The position numbers and the translations under genes are program-made. 64,000 nt of DNA from Rheinheimera sp. 1928-s (lineage in GTDB: Bacteria > Pseudomonadota > Gammaproteobacteria > Enterobacterales > Alteromonadaceae): NCBI RefSeq assembly GCF_029269265.1, contig NZ_JARIXP010000001.1, positions 60,398-124,397 on the forward strand, read 5' to 3'. The notes below the pieces were generated by a model. That model ran no database searches and was not told the DNA's origin. It worked only from the letters and a program-made list of their open reading frames with translations. Each line of letters opens with the position of its first letter. The stretch's first letter is position 1. Positions 44,930-55,322 of this stretch are shown here, piece by piece.

Positions 44930-45262
44930 AACTAAAGTTTATGGAGCAGAAAACGCTGTACTGCTCCAGCAAATTTCAATACACAAAAAATAATTCGAGT
45001 AATCACTTTAAACAGCTGTTGCAGGAATAAAGCGTGTTACTAAGTTCTGATATCCGCAGACAGTACAGGTCTTTGTTCATTTGTTAACATTTCATATTCA
45101 AACGAAGCAGTTCTTTTTTCATTCTTCTCCCTTCTTTTCTGCGGTTTTCGGCCATTGCATTGTCATTTAACTGTTCTATCTTGTACTGGGATTTGTAACT
45201 TGGCATCACGGAAATGATGCAAATAAAACAATAAATTTACAGACAAGAACAAGGACAAACGA
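44930..45262. other. Gene-free stretch upstream of the lipase
   Basis: No gene is seen. A small exact hairpin, GCATCA and TGATGC around CGGAAA, lies at 45203-45220, just before the lipase ribosome-binding site. It could affect translation or be a protein site. Confidence 0.4.
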
Positions 45263-46318
45263 ATGAAACTACTAAAAATGGCGGCTGCCACACTGGCGCT
45301 GCTGAGTTTACCTCTTTCTGCTGCGTTGAATGGTCATCCTGTAGTGTTAGTGCATGGTTTCCAGCCTGCTAATTTAGCGGATAGGCCAACAGGCGCTGAT
45401 GTCACCAGCAATGGCGCCGACTACTGGGCTGGTTTTTGGTTAAGCCGTGCTGATGCGCGTATCGACTGGCCATCACAAGAACGTATTGCCGGCAAAATTG
45501 CCACCGACTATGTCTGGCCAAAACTGCAGCAGTTATCCCGCGCTGGCACCTGCAACAACGGTTGTATTTTCGTCAGCCATTCCACAGGCGATTTAGTCAC
45601 CCGTTATATCATCGACAATCAGGCTTTATGGCTGCAAAACGCCGGCTTACAACCTTTGAATATTATCGCCAGTTTTGACTTTGCCGGCGCTGGTGGTGGT
45701 GTTGAACTGGCTGATTTAGCTGTGAATGTGGCTGGAGGCGGTAGCTGGACAGACGCAGCTTTACGTGCAGCTTTATCTTTATGGTTAGGCCAGATGCCAT
45801 CACCTTCTAATATTGGAGTGCTGAACGATCTGCGGGTGAATACAGCGCGGCAACTGGCAAGTTTCCCAACCAGTCGTGTGCCACGTTTACGTTTTGTGGG
45901 CGCAGGTTCTGACTTTTTAAATGCCACAGGCCCATTTTTACCTGGCACTGACGATGGTGTGGTCGCCAGTCATTCCAGTTGTGGTGCATCTGCTGTCGGC
46001 TCTTTTGATAGCTGCAGTGCGAACGTGGCTTTTGATGGCAAACTGACCAGCCAAAGCAGTGGCGTGAAGGGCTTTATGCCCTATCACTACCCCATGCTGA
46101 TGGGCAACGACTACAGCCACAGCGGTCTTATTGAAGACAGTCGCGATGGCGAAGTGACAGCAGCCAATGCCAGAGCCAATTACTTAAACAACGAAGCTTT
46201 GCAGTTCCAGACTTATCAGCAAAAACGCGGCTGGTGGGTATTTGCCTCGAACTATTTATTGGTGACAGGTTCGGATCGTCACAGCATGTCGTCTTTAGTC
46301 AGTCAGGCTGCTGATTAA
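45263..46318 (+). CDS. Secreted triacylglycerol lipase-like hydrolase
   Basis: The 351-residue protein has a signal peptide (about 1-20), the oxyanion-loop motif VVLVHGF near residue 30 and the nucleophile elbow SHSTG (Ser107). Asp in GTDDGVV and a late His are candidates for the rest of the triad. Several Cys suggest periplasmic or secreted folding. AAGGAC precedes the ATG. The stop overlaps the next start (TAATG), so the following membrane protein is made with it. Confidence 0.8.
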   Translation: MKLLKMAAATLALLSLPLSAALNGHPVVLVHGFQPANLADRPTGADVTSNGADYWAGFWLSRADARIDWPSQERIAGKIATDYVWPKLQQLSRAGTCNNGCIFVSHSTGDLVTRYIIDNQALWLQNAGLQPLNIIASFDFAGAGGGVELADLAVNVAGGGSWTDAALRAALSLWLGQMPSPSNIGVLNDLRVNTARQLASFPTSRVPRLRFVGAGSDFLNATGPFLPGTDDGVVASHSSCGASAVGSFDSCSANVAFDGKLTSQSSGVKGFMPYHYPMLMGNDYSHSGLIEDSRDGEVTAANARANYLNNEALQFQTYQQKRGWWVFASNYLLVTGSDRHSMSSLVSQAAD

Positions 46319-47367
46319 TGCCAAAAAAAGTCTTGGTTATGATGCTGCTGGTGCTGATGGCACTGGCAGCTTTTTGGTTGTGGCCCAAAACTGAAACTGC
46401 TGTGGCTGTGGTGGATAAGGCCCAGCTTGAAGCTATTGCTGAACCCCAGACCAAAGTCGATGCTCAAACTGCTGCACCAGTGCAGATGGATCAGTATCAG
46501 CAGGAAGAATTGCAACAAAGTTTTAGTCTGTTGTCGCAGGCCTATGCGGCTGAACTAAGTTATCCGCCTTACTCCAGGCCTTTGTCGGCAGCAGATCATC
46601 AGTTACTCAACCCCAATCATTTTGACACTGTGGCTTTGCCGCTGGAAGGGGGCGCCAGCGCCAGTCTGGTGTTGCCTAAATACAGATTCAGCTACCCTGA
46701 AGCTGTGGCTTTTACCTTGGTGATGGATGGGTTGTCACCACAACATGCCAGAGCTGAATTACGTGAACAACAAAGCGGCAAAGTGCTGGCGCAGGCCGAT
46801 TTAACCGCCAATGCAGATGCTGCAGAATGGGCTCATCAGTTTGATGCCAGCGAAAGTTGGGACGGAGCTATGGAGCTGGTGGTGTTATTTGAAGCCGAAG
46901 GTAAAACCCAGCAACTGCAAACAGGGTTCGACTACAGCTATCCGGTTGCCACTATCACGGGTGTTGGCAGCAGCAGTTCGCGTGGCGCTGATTTCGTGAT
47001 CCCTGTGGAGCTGGAAGTGAAAAAAGCGGGTATGTACCGCTTAAGAGCCAATTTATTTACTCAAAGCAAGCAGCCGCTAGCGGTGCTAACGGCAGAAGAT
47101 CAGTTAACAGAGGGGGCGGCCAAGCTCGAACTGCGGGCTTTTAAACAGGTACTGCAGCAACAAGCTGGCCCTTATTGGCTGGGTACTTTTGTACTGGAAT
47201 TACGCTCCGCCATGCCGGGTGAACTCAACAGGTACGGCAACAGTAAAGAACCAGGTTTTGTGGTAGAAGCCATCAACTTTGGCCAACTCAGCGACGAGCC
47301 TTTTGTGTTAAGTGACGATGAAAAGCAGCGTTTGCAGTTTTTGCAGCAGTTGGCTGGGGGGAAGTAA
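46318..47367 (+). CDS. Single-pass membrane protein, translationally coupled partner of the lipase
   Basis: The 349-residue protein has one N-terminal membrane helix (about 5-22), a Gln/Ala-rich linker and a periplasmic part with beta-sandwich-like segments. It lies in the position of a lipase foldase (Lif), but I do not see the Lif sequence motif. It may still help secretion, folding or anchoring of the lipase. This is inferred only from the one-base overlap. Confidence 0.5.
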   Translation: MPKKVLVMMLLVLMALAAFWLWPKTETAVAVVDKAQLEAIAEPQTKVDAQTAAPVQMDQYQQEELQQSFSLLSQAYAAELSYPPYSRPLSAADHQLLNPNHFDTVALPLEGGASASLVLPKYRFSYPEAVAFTLVMDGLSPQHARAELREQQSGKVLAQADLTANADAAEWAHQFDASESWDGAMELVVLFEAEGKTQQLQTGFDYSYPVATITGVGSSSSRGADFVIPVELEVKKAGMYRLRANLFTQSKQPLAVLTAEDQLTEGAAKLELRAFKQVLQQQAGPYWLGTFVLELRSAMPGELNRYGNSKEPGFVVEAINFGQLSDEPFVLSDDEKQRLQFLQQLAGGK

Positions 47368-47583
47368 CGCTATTGCTGCAATGAATCAGTCAAGGGGCTG
47401 CGGAAAAGGCACCGCCCTCGCAACACATACCTTGCTATAGGACTATTAAAACCTCTTCTTTGGTGTCCATGTCGAAGATCCTGATCATTCCTCTATGGAA
47501 ATTTGGCTCAAACCAATACATTTGATATCGTGATCAATTCAAAATAAAGAATGAAGTTCTTCATGGGCTATCAAGGAGATACA

Positions 47584-48186
47584 GTGAACCTCTGGACAAA
47601 TATTTGGTTTCAGCCGAGACAAACTATCCAGGAAATTATTGATACTAATGCCCAATATGCGGTCATTCCATTAGCTATGTTGTATGGCATATGGGATGTG
47701 CTCACCAAGGCAAGCAATAAAGAAATGGGCGATAAGTATGAGCTTTCGGCCATTCTGTTTGGGGCAACTGTAAGCGGTATTATCTGCGGACTGATCACTC
47801 TTTATGTTTTAGGCTGGTTACTGAAAATATCAGGCTCTTGGTTAGGCGGAAAAGCGACAGCAGAACACCTTAGAGCGGCATTTGCCTGGGGGGTAATTCC
47901 TGCGATTTGTACTTTACCTTTGTGTTTTGTAGAGATAGCTCTTTATGGCAACGAAATTTTCAGTTCCGAGACTCCTGCAATCTCAGCAAATCCAATTCCG
48001 TTTTTTGTGCTGTTGGCGATACAATTTTTACTCGCTTGCTGGGCTTCTGTGTTGATGTTCATGTGTATAGCGCAAGTGCAAGGGTTTTCTTTCTGGAAAG
48101 CGATTGGAAATTTTTTGCTGGCGGCTGTACTTTTTGTTGCACCGTTTTTTGTGTTGGCGATGATACTATCCGGATTTCGTAACTAA
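47584..48186 (+). CDS. Yip1-family membrane protein
   Basis: About 200 residues from a GTG at 47584 with AAGGAG five bases upstream. The start VNLWTNIWFQPRQTIQEII is the usual beginning of bacterial Yip1 proteins, so the earlier ATG at 47551 is rejected. Five hydrophobic helices follow. The function of bacterial Yip1 proteins is not known. Confidence 0.8.
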   Translation: MNLWTNIWFQPRQTIQEIIDTNAQYAVIPLAMLYGIWDVLTKASNKEMGDKYELSAILFGATVSGIICGLITLYVLGWLLKISGSWLGGKATAEHLRAAFAWGVIPAICTLPLCFVEIALYGNEIFSSETPAISANPIPFFVLLAIQFLLACWASVLMFMCIAQVQGFSFWKAIGNFLLAAVLFVAPFFVLAMILSGFRN

Positions 48187-48295
48187 CAATGGTTTTCGCT
48201 CAGACTGTCGCTTTGGCTGCTTGTTTATTGCACTGCTGCAATCCCGACTTCTTTCGGTATACACTAAAACCAACTCACTACACAGGACTGCCGTT

Positions 48296-48691
48296 ATGAA
48301 AACAGGACTCGTGCTTGTCGCTGAAGCCAAAGCTAAAATTCAGGAACTGACAGTGCAGCAGCTGGCTGCGTTATTGCAAAGCAGTCAGGCTCGTATTATT
48401 GATGTGCGTGAACCTGCTGAATTTGCTACTGGCCATATCCCTACTGCTGTCAATATGCCCCGTGGTGTGCTGGAAATGCAGTTGCCGCAGCATCCGGCTG
48501 TGGCAGAGCATAAGGATGCAGTGGTGGCTTTAACAGAATTGGCCACTCAACCTTTGTATTTAATTTGCCGTTCTGGTGCCCGTTCTGCTTTGGCTGTGGA
48601 ATCACTGCAACGTATGGGCTTTCGTGACTTATACTCAATAGCTGGTGGTATGCAGGCCTGGACGGACGGCGGTTTTCCTGTCCGGCAATAA
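48296..48691 (+). CDS. Rhodanese-domain protein
   Basis: About 131 residues from the ATG at 48296. A single rhodanese domain has IIDVREPAEFATGHIPTAVN and the active-site loop CRSGARSA, with the catalytic Cys near residue 99. It carries sulfur as a persulfide. There is no signal peptide. The partner is unknown. Confidence 0.85.
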   Translation: MKTGLVLVAEAKAKIQELTVQQLAALLQSSQARIIDVREPAEFATGHIPTAVNMPRGVLEMQLPQHPAVAEHKDAVVALTELATQPLYLICRSGARSALAVESLQRMGFRDLYSIAGGMQAWTDGGFPVRQ

Positions 48692-48862
48692 CAGCACATA
48701 AACCAAAGCGACCTAGACTTTAGTCGCATTCCCCTGTGGATGGTTTGACAGTTGCTGGTATAACAGAAACACTGCCAGAACCTAAATGCTATGGAGTTGT
48801 AAATTCTGTAGTTTTTTCTTCTGCCATGTTGCCTGCTGGCCTTTGTCGAATGGGAAGTCGTT

Positions 48863-50407
48863 ATGGAAAATGTACGTGCTGCAGTGGTGTTTGTTGTGCT
48901 CTGGCTGGTGGCTCAGGTGTTGTACCTGTGGCTGGATTTCAATAGCTGGCTGTTGGTGCTGTTTAATCTGTTGGCCGTCGGTGGTTTTTTGTTATGGGTC
49001 GGTCGTAAGCAACCAGAAGTTCAGACTCAAGATGAATCCAATGCGCTGGCCGACAGTGCTCATCATATTACCGAAGCCACTTCAAAAATGGCGATAGGGG
49101 CAGCCGAAGTCTCCTTTTATATCGACGGTTTAATTAAAGACATCAAACATAGCGGCGACGACTGCGGCCAGATTGGCAGTGCTGCCACAGGTTTAGCCGA
49201 TACCAGCGGCCAACTGACAGATAATCTGCAACAAATCAGCCATAGCATTACCCACACCGCCAATGCCTGCAGTGCAGCCGATCAGCGCTTGCAAAAGAGT
49301 GTGGGAAATATCAACCAGTTAGCTAATGCCGTCAGTGATGCGGCGGCCCGGCTGGAACAACTCAAAGGCAGTGCTGACGATATTCAGCGTATTACTGAAG
49401 TGATCACGGGTGTAGCCAACCAAACCAACTTATTAGCGTTAAACGCTGCTATTGAAGCAGCCAGGGCCGGTGAACAAGGTCGTGGTTTTGCCGTAGTAGC
49501 TGACGAAGTGCGGGCTTTAGCAGGTAAAACCTCAGAAGCGACCAAAGATATAGCGAAGATGCTGGCTGATATTCGTAGCCAAAGCGAACAAACCGCTGAT
49601 GTGATGGCGCAGCTGGTCCTGTTAAGTGGCGATGTGCAGCAGGAATTACAAAGTGTGGCCGCAGGTTTTAATGGCATCAATACCGAAGTAGGGCAGGTGT
49701 CCGCTGCGCTGGAACAAATCGAGCAGGTTAGTACTGGGTTGGAAAATACCAGCCAGCAACTGGGCCAGTCGATCCAGAGCATTAATAAGGCCTTATCGGC
49801 AATAGAACATAAAGGCAGCACAGTGGCAGACCAGGCCATTGAATTGTCAGTGGAAACTGAAAGTATTTATCGCGAACTCAGCACTGTCACCAGCCAGAGC
49901 TTCTTTAACCCTGTACTCAAAGAAGCTCAGCAAGCAGCGGCTGCTATAGGCGCTTTATTTGAAAAAGCGCTGAGCGAGGGCAAGCTAACTGAACAGCAGT
50001 TATTTGCCGAACAGTACCAGCCTATAGCTAATACCAATCCACAAAAATTCCATACCGCTTACGACAGTTTTACCGACCAGAATTTCCCGTTGATCCAGGA
50101 GCCTATTTTAGAACGTCATAGCAATGTGTTGTACGCTGGTGGCGTGGATCGTAAAGGTTATTTCCCAACCCACAATAAAAAATACAGCCAGGCGTTAACT
50201 GGGAATTACGAGAAAGACTTGCTGCAAAACCGCACCAAAAGAGTCTTTGGCGACCGCACCGGCAGTCGCTGTGGCAGCAACACCCAGCCTATGCTGCTGC
50301 AAACTTATAAACGCGATACAGGCGAAATTCTGCATGATTTGTCGGTGCCTATTATGGTCAAAGGCCGGCATTGGGGTGGCTTCAGGATTGGCTTTAAACG
50401 GGTTTGA
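48863..50407 (+). CDS. Methyl-accepting chemotaxis-type protein with a C-terminal sensory domain
   Basis: The 514-residue protein has two N-terminal membrane helices (about 5-24 and 28-46) with almost no periplasmic loop. It has the full chemoreceptor hairpin tip ([20 protein letters not shown], then [15 protein letters not shown]). The last 170 residues form a separate domain with [16 protein letters not shown] and [10 protein letters not shown] motifs. A sensory domain after the signalling hairpin, in the cytoplasm, differs from classical receptors and suggests sensing of an internal signal. Confidence 0.82.
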   Translation: MENVRAAVVFVVLWLVAQVLYLWLDFNSWLLVLFNLLAVGGFLLWVGRKQPEVQTQDESNALADSAHHITEATSKMAIGAAEVSFYIDGLIKDIKHSGDDCGQIGSAATGLADTSGQLTDNLQQISHSITHTANACSAADQRLQKSVGNINQLANAVSDAAARLEQLKGSADDIQRITEVITGVANQTNLLALNAAIEAARAGEQGRGFAVVADEVRALAGKTSEATKDIAKMLADIRSQSEQTADVMAQLVLLSGDVQQELQSVAAGFNGINTEVGQVSAALEQIEQVSTGLENTSQQLGQSIQSINKALSAIEHKGSTVADQAIELSVETESIYRELSTVTSQSFFNPVLKEAQQAAAAIGALFEKALSEGKLTEQQLFAEQYQPIANTNPQKFHTAYDSFTDQNFPLIQEPILERHSNVLYAGGVDRKGYFPTHNKKYSQALTGNYEKDLLQNRTKRVFGDRTGSRCGSNTQPMLLQTYKRDTGEILHDLSVPIMVKGRHWGGFRIGFKRV

Positions 50408-50415
50408 GTGCAGAT

Positions 50416-51162
50416 ATGAAGAAAGTTCTTATTGTTACAGGAGGTAGCCGTGGTATTGGTGCAGCTACGGCAAAACTGGCTGCAGCACAGGGTTATACGG
50501 TTTGTGTGAACTACTTAAATAACCAACAGGCTGCAGATGCTGTTGTTGCAGAAATTCAGGCTTTAGGTGGCACAGCTATAGCGATGCAGGCGGATCTTTC
50601 TGTTGAAGCACAAGTAGTGGCTTTATTTCTGCGGGTTGATCGGGAACTGGGTCCTGTCACTGCACTGGTGAATAACGCCGGTATTCTGGAAACTCAAAGT
50701 AGTTTGCTGGATATGGATGAAGGCCGTTTACAACGGGTATTTGCTGCTAACGTTGTTGGGCCTATGTTATGTGCACGCGAAGCGGTAAAGCGAATGTCGG
50801 TAAAATTAGGCGGCAAAGGCGGTGCCATTGTCAATGTATCTTCTGTCGCTTCCCGTTTAGGTGCACCTGGAGAATACATAGACTACGCAGCATCAAAAGG
50901 TGCTTTGGATAGCTTCACTTTAGGTTTATCCAAAGAAGTGGCCGATCAGGGCATTCGTGTGAATTCTGTCCGGCCAGGTTTTATCTACACAGATATTCAC
51001 GCCAGCGGCGGTGAACCTGATCGTGTCGATCGCATTAAAGATGCCATTCCAATGAAACGAGGTGGCCAGCCGGAAGAGGTTGCACTGGCTATTTTGTGGC
51101 TGTTATCCGACCAGGCCTCTTATGCTACTGGCACTTTTATTGATTTGGCGGGAGGGCGGTAA
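50416..51162 (+). CDS. Short-chain dehydrogenase/reductase
   Basis: About 248 residues from the ATG at 50416; a TTG at 50404 overlaps the preceding gene and is less likely. NAD(P) motif TGGSRGIG, NNAGI, and catalytic Tyr-x3-Lys (YAASKG) with the preceding Ser are present. The sequence resembles glucose-1-dehydrogenase or FabG-like SDRs. The substrate is unknown. It starts 8 bp after the chemoreceptor stop. Confidence 0.85.
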   Translation: MKKVLIVTGGSRGIGAATAKLAAAQGYTVCVNYLNNQQAADAVVAEIQALGGTAIAMQADLSVEAQVVALFLRVDRELGPVTALVNNAGILETQSSLLDMDEGRLQRVFAANVVGPMLCAREAVKRMSVKLGGKGGAIVNVSSVASRLGAPGEYIDYAASKGALDSFTLGLSKEVADQGIRVNSVRPGFIYTDIHASGGEPDRVDRIKDAIPMKRGGQPEEVALAILWLLSDQASYATGTFIDLAGGR

Positions 51163-51192
51163 GGGTAGATATCAGCTTATTGTAGCTATTTT

Positions 51193-52089
51193 TTACATTG
51201 GAGCGGTTACGTCGTCGATAATCATTTTTGTAACTCGATCAATATTTTGCCCGAATTCTATCCTCACATCGATGTCATCCCCTAAATGTTCAATCTCCTG
51301 ACATACAGCATAGAGCTTGTCTGATTTTTTTATTGAGGACATATTTTTCTCAGGGATCCAAACGTTCACTTCAAGATGGTTAAATGTGCTGAGACCTAGT
51401 TTTTTCATAGAGTTTAGCTCTGTCGCGTAGCGCATTATTTTGTTTTGCTGCTGCGCAAAGGATGTACTTTGTGGATTTAAAACTCCAAAATTGAATGCCA
51501 GATTTGTTCCGACATAGCCAATTTTTGCTGGTTTAGCACTCTTCCTGAATATAACTTCGCGGTTGAAGTGATTAAGCAGAGTTGGTCTAAGCAAATTTAA
51601 CTTGTTCATTATCTCTTGCTGCCAGCTTTTTGAGTTCGAGTCAGAATACTCTTTAACGTCTAATAGGCTCTTAGTGTCAAGAAGAGAGAAAACCGATAGG
51701 TTTCGCTTAGCTTGGTTAATAACTTGTTCAATATTGTCATCGACGCTTTCAAATTCTTGACCTATCGTTACGCCTCTTATTTTCGGCTCATAAGTGTTGA
51801 AACGTTTAGTCCTGATAAGATAGCGTTCAAAATCGTTTAATACCATTTCAGTGAGTCGATACAATTCTTTCCCTTTCTCACCAAAAATACTCACAATTGA
51901 TAATTCACTAATAGCTCTTTTCACAAATAATTCACCGTCAATGGTTCTGAAACCAAAGCCAATAGTGATTTTTTCTCCTGAGTGGGTAATCGGTTCAAGA
52001 TAAATTGGAACCCATATACAGGAAAAATTGCTATCAAATTTAGGCAGTCTGAAGCCTATATTAGTTGTGGTATTCCCATCTTCTGACAT
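51193..52089 (-). CDS. Unknown partner protein of the HipA-like kinase
   Basis: A 298-residue soluble protein with no motif I recognise. Its start ATG lies within the end of the kinase gene (34-bp overlap), so the two are translated together. The segment EYSDSNSKSWQQEIMNKLNLLRP is helical; the rest is mixed. Lower GC than the flanking genes suggests the pair was acquired. Confidence 0.5.
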   Translation of the reverse strand: MSEDGNTTTNIGFRLPKFDSNFSCIWVPIYLEPITHSGEKITIGFGFRTIDGELFVKRAISELSIVSIFGEKGKELYRLTEMVLNDFERYLIRTKRFNTYEPKIRGVTIGQEFESVDDNIEQVINQAKRNLSVFSLLDTKSLLDVKEYSDSNSKSWQQEIMNKLNLLRPTLLNHFNREVIFRKSAKPAKIGYVGTNLAFNFGVLNPQSTSFAQQQNKIMRYATELNSMKKLGLSTFNHLEVNVWIPEKNMSSIKKSDKLYAVCQEIEHLGDDIDVRIEFGQNIDRVTKMIIDDVTAPM

Positions 52090-52880
52090 AAAAGTTTCAC
52101 CGAGTGGTTGATTCGTTTTTCTAAAAATTCAGAGATTTTCGCTGCATCCGCGCTGCCATGAATCATTTTGTAGTAGTTTTCTGCATCTAAGGTGCTGAAA
52201 TCTATCACTTTTGCTCTTTCCATAAGAGCGTCAGCCTTATTTTTCATCAAATATTTTTCCTTATGAGTTTTTAGATGGCTAACGCTTTCAAAAAGAGTGT
52301 TGTAAGTTTCTATTTCTGGCTTGTCTAATGCCCAATGTGGCATGCAGTCACCTGTAAGTGCATTACCATGGTCAATTAACCAGAAATCATTATGTGCTGG
52401 AGAATATAAATAATTACAATCTAACCTATCTGGATTTGCAATCCATTCATCAAATGCAATCACATCGTCAAGACTTTTCCAAGCTTCAAATAACTTATTT
52501 GCCATAGGATTGTTTTCAGATAATAACCTCTCGAAACTCATAGAGTTAGGGGCTGGGCTCGCGCTTGCAAAGGCCAATAGGGCTCCTTTTCCTGCAAAGC
52601 TTGATTGCTTTTTAACATTCTCTGGAAATGCATTTGTATCTACGTAGACTAGGTAGGCTTCCGGTATATTCAAGCCCAACGCTCTTCCAACCTTTGAACA
52701 TGCTAATTCAGTTATCGTTTGTTTAAAGTCGTGAACAAACTTGATGTAAGCGTTTATCGAGTTGGGAGTTCCTCTAAGTGAAACTTTCCATGTTTCCGCA
52801 TTACTACCAGATGTTTCTCTACCGAAGTATGTAGATACCTGGGTGTACTTTACATTTGGGAGATCTTGTTTGTTAGACAT
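52056..52880 (-). CDS. HipA-like kinase-domain protein
   Basis: The 274-residue protein has a catalytic core like HipA kinases: FDEWIANPDRLDCNYLY (Asp and Asn of the catalytic loop) followed by FWLIDHGNAL (metal-binding Asp in a DHG motif). It lacks the long HipA N-terminus and the HipB antitoxin next door, so it belongs to the short HipA-like group. Targets are unknown. It is the first gene of a two-gene unit. Confidence 0.7.
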   Translation of the reverse strand: MSNKQDLPNVKYTQVSTYFGRETSGSNAETWKVSLRGTPNSINAYIKFVHDFKQTITELACSKVGRALGLNIPEAYLVYVDTNAFPENVKKQSSFAGKGALLAFASASPAPNSMSFERLLSENNPMANKLFEAWKSLDDVIAFDEWIANPDRLDCNYLYSPAHNDFWLIDHGNALTGDCMPHWALDKPEIETYNTLFESVSHLKTHKEKYLMKNKADALMERAKVIDFSTLDAENYYKMIHGSADAAKISEFLEKRINHSVKLLCQKMGIPQLI

Positions 52881-52989
52881 TGATTCAGTTCAATCTAGAA
52901 TTTGGCTTTTCAAGCGTAACGCATTGATCAAAAAGAAGGAACCCAATTTAATATTTTTGATCTTAAAATAGGGACGCGAATTTTCATTT

Positions 52990-53721
52990 TTAGCAATGAC
53001 TAGAGCATGAAGATAACATGTCTATAGATATCAACCTGAATCCCATCCCCTCAAACTGCCAGAGCTTAGGCTGGCTATCCGGTTGAATAATTTGCTGGAT
53101 CAGTAACATAGCCTGCATAGACCCCATCACACCAAGCAAAGGGGCTACTACGCCTAAGCTGCTGCAGTTGCCGGATTGGTCTGTTAAATCCGGGAATAAA
53201 CATTGATAACAGGGGCTGCGGTTTTGGGCAAAAGGCCAGAGCATCAACTGGCCTTGTTGGGCTATAGCCGCAGCGCTAATCAGGCTGATTTGATGCTGCT
53301 GGCAAAGCTGATTAATGAGTTTCCGGCTTTGGAAATTATCGGTGCAATCCAATACCCAGTCGGTGTTTGCTAATAAAGCTTCAGCATTGTCGAAGCTAAA
53401 CTGCTGTTCTACAGCCTTGACGCTGACATGCGGATTCAGCTGTTTAAGCTGGCGAGCCGCCATTTTGGCTTTGTTAAAACCTTTGTCACTGTCGCGGAAT
53501 AATATCTGCCGTTGCAGATTGGATAACTCCACTTTATCGCCGTCGACCAAAGTCAGGTGACCTATACCGGAGGACACCAGATACTGACTGGCGGCATTGC
53601 CTAAACCACCGCAGCCAATTAGCAGCACTTTCGTTTGTTTTAGTTTTAACTGAGCGGCTTCACCAAAACCAGGCAACATCAACTGGCGGCTATAGCGGAT
53701 AAATTCTAAATCATTCAGCAT
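52990..53721 (-). CDS. thiF: ThiS adenylyltransferase
   Basis: About 243 residues from the ATG at 53721, which overlaps the stop of thiDE. The nucleotide loop LIGCGGLGNAASQYL and DGDKVELSNLQRQ are the E1/ThiF core. The Cys pair CYQC and later Cys bind zinc in the family. It adenylates the ThiS C-terminus so that sulfur can be loaded for thiazole synthesis. Last gene of the thiamine operon. Confidence 0.9.
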   Translation of the reverse strand: MLNDLEFIRYSRQLMLPGFGEAAQLKLKQTKVLLIGCGGLGNAASQYLVSSGIGHLTLVDGDKVELSNLQRQILFRDSDKGFNKAKMAARQLKQLNPHVSVKAVEQQFSFDNAEALLANTDWVLDCTDNFQSRKLINQLCQQHQISLISAAAIAQQGQLMLWPFAQNRSPCYQCLFPDLTDQSGNCSSLGVVAPLLGVMGSMQAMLLIQQIIQPDSQPKLWQFEGMGFRLISIDMLSSCSSHC

Positions 53722-55322
53722 GGCTTTTGCTCCAATTGGGCTCCGGTGATTAACTGCTGCATTTGTTGCACCCAAAGTTTTGGCTCTGCAGCATTCGCAA
53801 AAGCTTGTACTACCGCCAGATGTTGGATGCCACAGGCCAACACAGCTTTGGCATTGTGTTCATGAATGCCACCAATAGCGACCAGTGCAGTAGTTGGGAA
53901 TAAGGCCGGGTATCGGGATAGTTTTTGCAGCCCTTGTAATTTGCCACCCATCTCCTTGGTTTGAGTGGCAAAAACAGCGCCTATCGCCAGATAACTGGGC
54001 TGAAATTGCTGCGCTCTTAATAGTTTATAAAAACCATGGCTGGATAAACCCAGCCTCAGTCCGGCTTGTTGCAAAACTGCTAAGTTGGCGCTGTTGATAT
54101 CTTCCTGACCTAAATGCACACCATAAGCGCCCAATTCCAGCGCCAATTGCCAGTGATCGTTAATAAAAAGCTGAATATCAGGGTGCTGGCAAAGCTGGAT
54201 TGCCTGCTGTATTTCTTGCCGGAGTAGTGCCTGATCTGTGCTTTTTATCCGCAGTTGCAGGGTTTTCACTCCGGCCGCTAAAGCCCTTTGTAGTTCTGCC
54301 ACTGACGGCACTATCACATACAAACCTAAAGGAGCTTTTAAAGGTGCAAAGGCTTTGGCTGGCGGCTGCAGATCGTCAGTCAGCAGCTTTGGTAAATACT
54401 CTGGCTTGGCTGGAAAACCCCAGTGACCCAAAGTTCCTGAACATTCTGTGATAGCAACTGGCTGGCTTAAACCCTGATTGATATAGCTTTTTGCTAATAC
54501 AAAAGCATCTTCCAGCGCATAACCTAAAGCCAAAGCTGCTGCTAAAGCACTGCTAAAACAACAGCCTGTGCCATGGCTAAAAGCATCTTGTTGGCGTGGA
54601 CTGCTCAACCTGACCTGATGGCTATAAGCCGGATAACCGCGGTAACGAAACTGCGGGCTGATAAAAAGTTGGTCCGTGCAGCTTTGTGTATCAAAGTCAT
54701 GGCCGCCTTTGACCAATACTGCTTTTACGCCGGTGTCTAATAGCAGTTTTACTGCCTGATCTGCATCTGTGCTTTGGGTTAAAGCCTCCAGCTCCGGCAG
54801 GTTAGGTGTCAGCACATCAAGTTGTGGCAATAAATGCTGGATCACCGCTTGATATAAATCAGCGTCCGCCATCCTTGAACCACTACTGCTAATGGCGACA
54901 GGGTCGTAAATCACCAACAAATCAGCTTGTTTTTGCCTGAGCTGCTGCCTGAGTTCTTGTAAAAAGTCAGCCAACCAAAGCACCTGAAGTTTATTTACCA
55001 GCAAACCAATTTTAATCACAGCAGGTTGTGCATCTTTCAGCAAAGTCATAGCTTGTTGGTGCAGCATAGCCACTGACATCGCCAGACAAGCATCAACACC
55101 ACCACTATGCTGGGCGGTAATGGCGGTAACTAAAGTGTATAAATGCAGAGGATGTTCTGGTGCAGAAAAACTTTGGATAGTTTTTAAATCGGCCTGAATA
55201 CCGGCACCTGCGCTATTGTCTGAACCTGTAATACTCCAGAGGATTGTTGCCTGAGTTGCCTGAGTTGCCTGAGTTGCCTGAGTTGCCTGAGTTGCCTGAG
55301 TTGCCTGAGTTGGCTGAATCAT
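53715..55322 (-). CDS. thiDE: Fused HMP(-P) kinase and thiamine-phosphate synthase
   Basis: About 535 residues from the ATG at 55322, which overlaps the thiG stop (ATGA). The N-terminal half is Thi[18 protein letters not shown]-like start (here [11 protein letters not shown]), then VLVKGGH and [11 protein letters not shown]. The C-terminal half is Thi[26 protein letters not shown] and VAIGGI. It phosphorylates HMP-P and joins it to thiazole phosphate. Eight tandem Q-A/P-T tripeptides follow the start Met, encoded by 9-bp repeats. Confidence 0.92.
   Translation of the reverse strand: MIQPTQATQATQATQATQATQATQATILWSITGSDNSAGAGIQADLKTIQSFSAPEHPLHLYTLVTAITAQHSGGVDACLAMSVAMLHQQAMTLLKDAQPAVIKIGLLVNKLQVLWLADFLQELRQQLRQKQADLLVIYDPVAISSSGSRMADADLYQAVIQHLLPQLDVLTPNLPELEALTQSTDADQAVKLLLDTGVKAVLVKGGHDFDTQSCTDQLFISPQFRYRGYPAYSHQVRLSSPRQQDAFSHGTGCCFSSALAAALALGYALEDAFVLAKSYINQGLSQPVAITECSGTLGHWGFPAKPEYLPKLLTDDLQPPAKAFAPLKAPLGLYVIVPSVAELQRALAAGVKTLQLRIKSTDQALLRQEIQQAIQLCQHPDIQLFINDHWQLALELGAYGVHLGQEDINSANLAVLQQAGLRLGLSSHGFYKLLRAQQFQPSYLAIGAVFATQTKEMGGKLQGLQKLSRYPALFPTTALVAIGGIHEHNAKAVLACGIQHLAVVQAFANAAEPKLWVQQMQQLITGAQLEQKPC
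55246..55317. repeat. Tandem 9-bp repeat in the thiDE 5' end
   Basis: Eight units of GTTGCCTGA (plus-strand reading), seven exact and one with a G for C, encode repeated Gln-Ala-Thr. Because the unit is 9 bp, copy-number change would alter length but not frame. Confidence 0.95.

Noticed and set aside
46318-47367. Classical lipase foldase (Lif)
   Set aside because: Position and membrane anchor fit, but I could not see the Lif signature; left as an unknown partner.
55246-55317. Phase-variation tract controlling thiDE
   Set aside because: The unit is 9 bp, a multiple of three, so slippage cannot shift the frame; only length would change.
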